Shown: piece after piece, positions 23,363-26,588 of the stretch
Position numbering within the stretch: the first letter of the stretch is position 1
Layout of the letters: the number at the start of each line of letters is the position of its first letter
The notes under the pieces: model-generated
Databases searched by the model: none
Told to the model about the DNA's origin: nothing
Seen by the model: the letters and a program-made list of their open reading frames with translations, nothing else
Program-made: the position numbers and the translations under genes
Source of the DNA: a virus
DNA length: 26,588 nucleotides
Reading direction: 5' to 3' (one strand)
Virus record (IMG/VR): IMGVR_UViG_3300046810_000481
Span: 1-26,588 of that record

Positions 23363-24178
23363 TTAGCTGCGACCGATCATCTTCTTCAGTTCATCGATAG
23401 TCAGCGGTGGTCGACGCTGATGAAGCATTGAGTGGCAGTTTGGACACACCGGTCGAAGATCCTTTACCGGATCCACCTTGTAATCTTTGCCGATATCAGC
23501 AAGCTGCGTGAGGTGGTGGACGTGAATGTGCCCGCGGCCAATTTCACCATACACCCTGCTAAAATCAAAGTCGCATACGACACACGCGGTGCCGTAATGT
23601 GCTTTGCACGCTGAAACTGCCTTAGCGCTCCGCTCGTATGCGTTTACCGAAACCTGTTTTACAGCGCCTTCCCCATAGGTTGCAGCACCCGCGATCTCCT
23701 CTGGGAACCGCAATTCGTCTGACTCTTGAGATGCTTCCGGTTGTCTTTCAACCTCAGCTGTATCTGTGAATCCGTGCTGCGGTGCCCCACCTTGAAATGA
23801 CCAAGTGATCTGTACGGGCGTCGTCCGCTGAAAACTAGTCGGGGCTGCCTCGCCAGCGTATTTAAAGGGGCTTCTATCGTCGGTTCGATAGAAAACATGA
23901 ACTTCCCCCTGACGGCTCAGGAGACTTTTAATGGACTCCTGTCCCACATGCGACGCGTTCTTCCCGCGCCAATGGAGAAGACCTTCTTCAAAGTGGTTTC
24001 CATGGTCAGGACCCGCTCGGCCCGCTGTGCCAATATTGCAGAAGATGAACCAATCACCGCTCCATTGGGTATAACCCGTGTTCCAGTTGCCCTTCTGCTT
24101 GTCCGGCGGAACGCGGCAGATTCTATAGATGTCGTCCTTTGTGTATCGTTGGCCGACGACGAATGTAAAGTTTGCCAA
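23363..24178 (-). CDS. HNH endonuclease with putative modified-base-reader domain (type IV restriction-like)
   Basis: The start is TTG 24178, chosen because GGAG lies 8 bases upstream and residues match the domain start (NFTFVVGQRYTKDDIYRICRVP). The product has 271 residues. Residues about 1-130 (WNTGYTQWSGDWFIFCNIGTAGRAGPDHGNHF, HVFYRTDDRSPFKYAGEA) resemble the DUF3427/SRA-like module seen at the ends of restriction-related helicases. The C-terminus is an HNH nuclease: C199/C202, then HVHH (219-222), CPNCH (245-249) and H253, of the McrA type. This combination suggests cleavage of DNA with modified bases, an antiphage role. A Pro/Glu-rich linker (about 145-170) separates the domains. No methylase is adjacent. 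Confidence 0.85.
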   Translation of the reverse strand: MANFTFVVGQRYTKDDIYRICRVPPDKQKGNWNTGYTQWSGDWFIFCNIGTAGRAGPDHGNHFEEGLLHWRGKNASHVGQESIKSLLSRQGEVHVFYRTDDRSPFKYAGEAAPTSFQRTTPVQITWSFQGGAPQHGFTDTAEVERQPEASQESDELRFPEEIAGAATYGEGAVKQVSVNAYERSAKAVSACKAHYGTACVVCDFDFSRVYGEIGRGHIHVHHLTQLADIGKDYKVDPVKDLRPVCPNCHSMLHQRRPPLTIDELKKMIGRS

Positions 24179-24480
24179 TGGAATTCTCCAAGTTTGAGGA
24201 GCCGCTAGTTGGCCGATTGCAGACTTTCAACAATTGCTGCAACCAACCCAGAACTACCAGTGATGGTAGGCCAACAGGAGCCAAAGCTGTCGTTCGCGGA
24301 CGTCCGCACCGGCCAAAAGCAGCCGCTTCAGAGCGCTCGTCTCAAGCCAACGCTGCCCTTAACGGACAGTGGCCGTTGGCCAAAAAGTGTCATTCAGGTC
24401 AACCCCAAAAATCATTTTGTGCACAATTGGCTGTTGGCGGGGCCGGGGAATAAATGTCGGAATCCGCGAACCTTCTACAC
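24179..24480. other. Intergenic region, no supported gene
   Basis: About 300 bases between two - strand genes. The stretch near 24290-24400 looks like the decayed, moderately GC-rich intergenic sequence common in Pseudomonas. The open frame that runs through it on the + strand is antisense to the nuclease gene in its second half and has no ribosome site. Confidence 0.4.
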
Positions 24481-25923
24481 TCAAGACATTATTATTCGAT
24501 TTTTTATATCGCTTAATATATCTTCAAGAGGAGTTTTCTTTTCAATTTTGAGGCCTTCAAGTGCGGAAATCAAATCTGCATCTGTTAACGGTATTATTAA
24601 TCCATGGCCGTTCTTGAATGAGTCCCTGCACCTTTCAACGAACAGATCCTTCTTAGAAATCTCCCTACAAGTTATGACGCCAAGCATGCCCCGATTAACA
24701 GTCAACCGCCCAATCATCTGATCGAGTTCAGGATTCTGTATATCCTTAGAATAGTTCTTGCACTCTACAATCACATATGGACATGGAATCTTATGAATCA
24801 TGTGGAGGTTATAGAAAAAACCTTCTTTGGCAGAGTTCTCGAAGTAGATATCTATTCTTTTCCTACCCTGATTTATTTCAGCCTCGAGTACTGGCGAAGA
24901 TGCATTCGGATAAAGTAGCATCTCCAGGACACCAACTATAGTTTTGTGATATTCCGTTGCCGCTGCCGCACCTTGCTTGATAGCTTTTAGCCTAGCTATC
25001 AAATGATCAACTACAACATTAAGATTCAACTCCGAATCAATTGAATCAGAAGATAGAGGTCTCACCTGCTCCGCTTGCTGATCTCTGAATGACTGGAAAA
25101 CCAAAGGATGCTTCTCGGTAAACTCAAACAGCCACTCTTTACTAAACTCCTTGACAACGTTCGCTTTCAAACTCTTCTTGGAGACGAAAGGTGTGCCATC
25201 CTTGCGATGCTCTACCCATATACTACCTGACCTTATGTGCTCATGCTGAAGATACTCAAGAACATGCTTATTGTAGTAGTTCTCAGGCGCATATGCTTTG
25301 CTATAGGAAACGATACCTTTGGGCGTCAAAAGGATTTTTTTACCTTCGACCAGTAATGTCTCCTCATGAGAAAAAGTCCATTTTTTTCGGGAAACATCCC
25401 AGATAGGCCCTGCGGAAACTCCCGAAGTCAAAGCAATTCCGTGCAGGTTGCACTGAGCTTGAGTGTAAGCAATGAGACTCCCCCTTATAAGATTGGTAGT
25501 CATATCGGATACTTTGTCTTTTCCAATGCCTGGAATGAACAATCTGAAGTCTTCTAAATCGGTGATTTTCCCGGACTTTATCGCCTTGCTGCCCATGATA
25601 CTTTCGAACAGTTTTTTCGCGTCTTCACTTCCGATGCCATTACCTCGCGGCTTACCGGACGAGAGACCCAGACATGTTTCATTTGGTTCATGAAGATGCG
25701 AAAAAAGCTCAAAAGCATCGTCATCCTTTCCTTGGCGAACAAGATCTAAAAAGTGTGAGAAAAAGGATCTCACAGAGCTAGATGCTTTCGTTGACCAGCG
25801 ATCTGGCCTCAACCCTAATAAATATGGATCAACAAATAATCGAGTGTCAGCGTCCGTATCAATATCGACAAAGTCGAGTTCAAACTGAGTTTTCGAAAGA
25901 CTGAAGCGCTTTGATAATTTCAT
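24481..25923 (-). CDS. PD-(D/E)xK nuclease-like protein, putative defence gene
   Basis: The 480-residue product starts at ATG 25923 with AGGA upstream. Residues about 1-340 form a conserved-looking region (FSLSKTQFELDFVDIDTDADTRLFVDPYL, EPNETCLGLSSGKPRGNGIG, SDMTTNLIRG). The C-terminus is a restriction-type fold: E347/E349, RIDIY (D358), VIVECKNYSKD (E387, K389) and LDQMIGRL (Q402). DNA cleavage or binding is therefore likely, in the cytoplasm. The gene is visibly richer in A/T than its neighbours, so it was probably acquired separately. It stands alone with no methylase or helicase partner. I recall similar proteins in other genomes but no named system. Confidence 0.82.
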   Translation of the reverse strand: MKLSKRFSLSKTQFELDFVDIDTDADTRLFVDPYLLGLRPDRWSTKASSSVRSFFSHFLDLVRQGKDDDAFELFSHLHEPNETCLGLSSGKPRGNGIGSEDAKKLFESIMGSKAIKSGKITDLEDFRLFIPGIGKDKVSDMTTNLIRGSLIAYTQAQCNLHGIALTSGVSAGPIWDVSRKKWTFSHEETLLVEGKKILLTPKGIVSYSKAYAPENYYNKHVLEYLQHEHIRSGSIWVEHRKDGTPFVSKKSLKANVVKEFSKEWLFEFTEKHPLVFQSFRDQQAEQVRPLSSDSIDSELNLNVVVDHLIARLKAIKQGAAAATEYHKTIVGVLEMLLYPNASSPVLEAEINQGRKRIDIYFENSAKEGFFYNLHMIHKIPCPYVIVECKNYSKDIQNPELDQMIGRLTVNRGMLGVITCREISKKDLFVERCRDSFKNGHGLIIPLTDADLISALEGLKIEKKTPLEDILSDIKNRIIMS

Positions 25924-26399
25924 AAATCCTTTAATCCACCAATAAAACGCTGATCAATGCTAGAGAGTTTAATGATCACTGAATAATCTAAATAACTATA
26001 TTTGAGTGATTTATTTTTCTCAGCGTGTTCCCGAGCTAGGCATGACGTCTACGAGCTCCGTGAACGAATTTTCGGCAACCGTGACCCCTCATTAGAAAAT
26101 CGCATTTTTCCTCAATCTATGAACTCTAGACCAATAGAGGCTTTTTGCAATCACTGAGAGAAGTTCGTACCCGTTTCGTAGGGTGATGACTGCCAGTCAC
26201 GCCTAGTTTCGACGCGTGCGGTTTGATCCGACTGGGCTCCGAAGGGTGGATTCTATTTGCCGCATGCTCAGGATCTACGAGATGCAACATAGGCAAGAAA
26301 ATCACAGCTAAGGCGCAGAGATGAGTAAAACGGCGCGAGAGCTTGCTGTCACGACCTGAACCGAATGCAACCTTGCTAGTCCGGAAGCATTGGAAAATA
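25924..26399. other. AT-rich intergenic region up to the tRNA scar
   Basis: These 476 bases contain no convincing gene. The part next to the nuclease gene (25924-26010) is AT-rich and likely holds its promoter. The remainder looks like decayed sequence. Confidence 0.5.
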
Positions 26400-26446
26400 T
26401 GGTGTCCCTGGGCAGGTTCGAACTGCCAGCCTTCCCCTTAGGAGGG
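26400..26446 (-). repeat. 3' fragment of tRNA-Arg(CCT), probable attachment-site scar
   Basis: Read on the - strand, 47 bases begin at the anticodon loop (CTCCTAA, anticodon CCT), continue with GGGGAAGG, a perfect T arm (GGCAG-TTCGAAC-CTGCC) and the acceptor strand CAGGGAC-A-CCA. The 5' half (D arm and acceptor partner GTCCCTG) is missing; unrelated bases precede the loop. This is the pattern left when a tyrosine-integrase island uses the 3' end of a tRNA gene. By the usual geometry the island lies at higher coordinates. Confidence 0.85.
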
Positions 26447-26493
26447 TGGAGGTCCGCTTCTGGCCCAGAGTGTGTAAAAACGCTTTCGCGAAC

Positions 26494-26527
26494 CCTTGCT
26501 ATGATTTCTGAGGATTTCATCGCAAGG
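26494..26527 (+). promoter_or_regulatory. Transposase promoter and leader hairpin
   Basis: TGCTATGAT (26497-26505) is a good extended -10. CCTTGC (26494-26499) and GCAAGG (26522-26527), with inner ATGA/TCAT, form a hairpin that covers part of the AGGA ribosome site of the transposase. Such hairpins block translation when transcripts enter from outside the element. Confidence 0.55.
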
Positions 26528-26534
26528 ATCGCCC

Positions 26535-26588
26535 ATGAAGCGCTTTATCCAAGGTGAACATCGAGGCCAAAGCACCTTCCTTCCAGAG
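26535..26588 (+). CDS. IS1182-family transposase, N-terminus only
   Basis: Only 18 residues are present: MKRFIQGEHRGQSTFLPE. The pattern M-K-R-F-x-x-G-x-x-R-G-Q-x-T-x-x-P-E is the characteristic beginning of IS1182-family transposases of Pseudomonas. The ribosome site AAGGA lies 8 bases upstream. The DDE catalytic region is beyond the window. Confidence 0.82.
   Translation, partial: MKRFIQGEHRGQSTFLPE

Larger units (their letters stand above)
26447..26588 (+). mobile_element. Left end of an IS1182-like insertion sequence (cut by window end)
   Basis: A transposase start is seen at 26535, preceded by a leader with promoter and hairpin. The element's outer end must lie between the tRNA fragment and 26490; the exact terminal repeat cannot be fixed without the other end. 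Confidence 0.6.

Noticed and set aside
24209-24721. 170-codon + strand frame
   Set aside because: The second half is antisense to the PD-(D/E)xK gene and the first half is in decayed intergenic sequence.
26308-26520. 70-codon - strand frame across the tRNA fragment
   Set aside because: It crosses the tRNA scar and the IS leader, so it is a chance frame.

Overview
The window looks like a Pseudomonas chromosome of the fluorescens-group type. The evidence is GC-rich coding sequence, a VgrG/DUF4123/Rhs type VI secretion cluster, a PrtN-family regulator inside a lambdoid prophage, and a tRNA-Arg(CCT) 3' fragment that reads like the Pseudomonas gene. This assignment comes from protein and motif recognition only. 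No database search was run.

Left region (1-6374, + strand): the end of a vgrG spike gene, a DUF4123 adaptor, a 1624-residue Rhs toxin and a 73-residue probable immunity protein. The genes overlap or nearly touch and form one effector operon. The Rhs C-terminal toxin begins after the DPLGL motif and has features that suggest an ADP-ribosyltransferase-like fold. That assignment is tentative.

Next (6545-9012, - strand): a gene for a small C2H2-zinc-finger-like protein with a very good terminator, then a three-gene operon. The operon encodes a TTG-started single-pass membrane protein, a signal-peptide protein and a small protein. I cannot name these.

Centre (about 9291-18995): a temperate-phage segment with a complete early half. 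Rightward genes (16129-18995) include a KilAC-like antirepressor, PrtN, a DUF4224 excisionase-like protein and a tyrosine integrase. The switch consists of cI (+) and a cro-like gene (-), with shared TTAGCA..TGCTAA operators and two matching promoters. Leftward genes are CII, a DksA/TraR zinc finger, a Toprim/VirE primase-helicase and a Q-like antiterminator. These are followed by an origin-like repeat cluster, a terminator, a holin, an inserted KTSC gene and a small terminase. Large terminase, portal, capsid and tail genes are absent, so this is either a truncated prophage or a satellite-like element. A strongly folded RNA with its own terminator lies between cII and cro.

Right region (19142-26400): accessory-island genes. 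A serine recombinase and two ParB/RepB-type proteins are tightly coupled on the - strand, with a divergent small DNA-binding protein. Beyond them are an HNH nuclease with a putative modified-base-reader N-terminus (type IV restriction-like) and an AT-rich PD-(D/E)xK nuclease-like protein of unknown system. The segment ends at a 47-bp 3' fragment of tRNA-Arg(CCT), a classic integration scar, next to the start of an IS1182-like transposase cut by the window end.

The most promising leads are the recombinase-ParB-RepB cassette, the lone PD-(D/E)xK protein, the structured phage RNA, and the repeat cluster next to the primase and Q genes.
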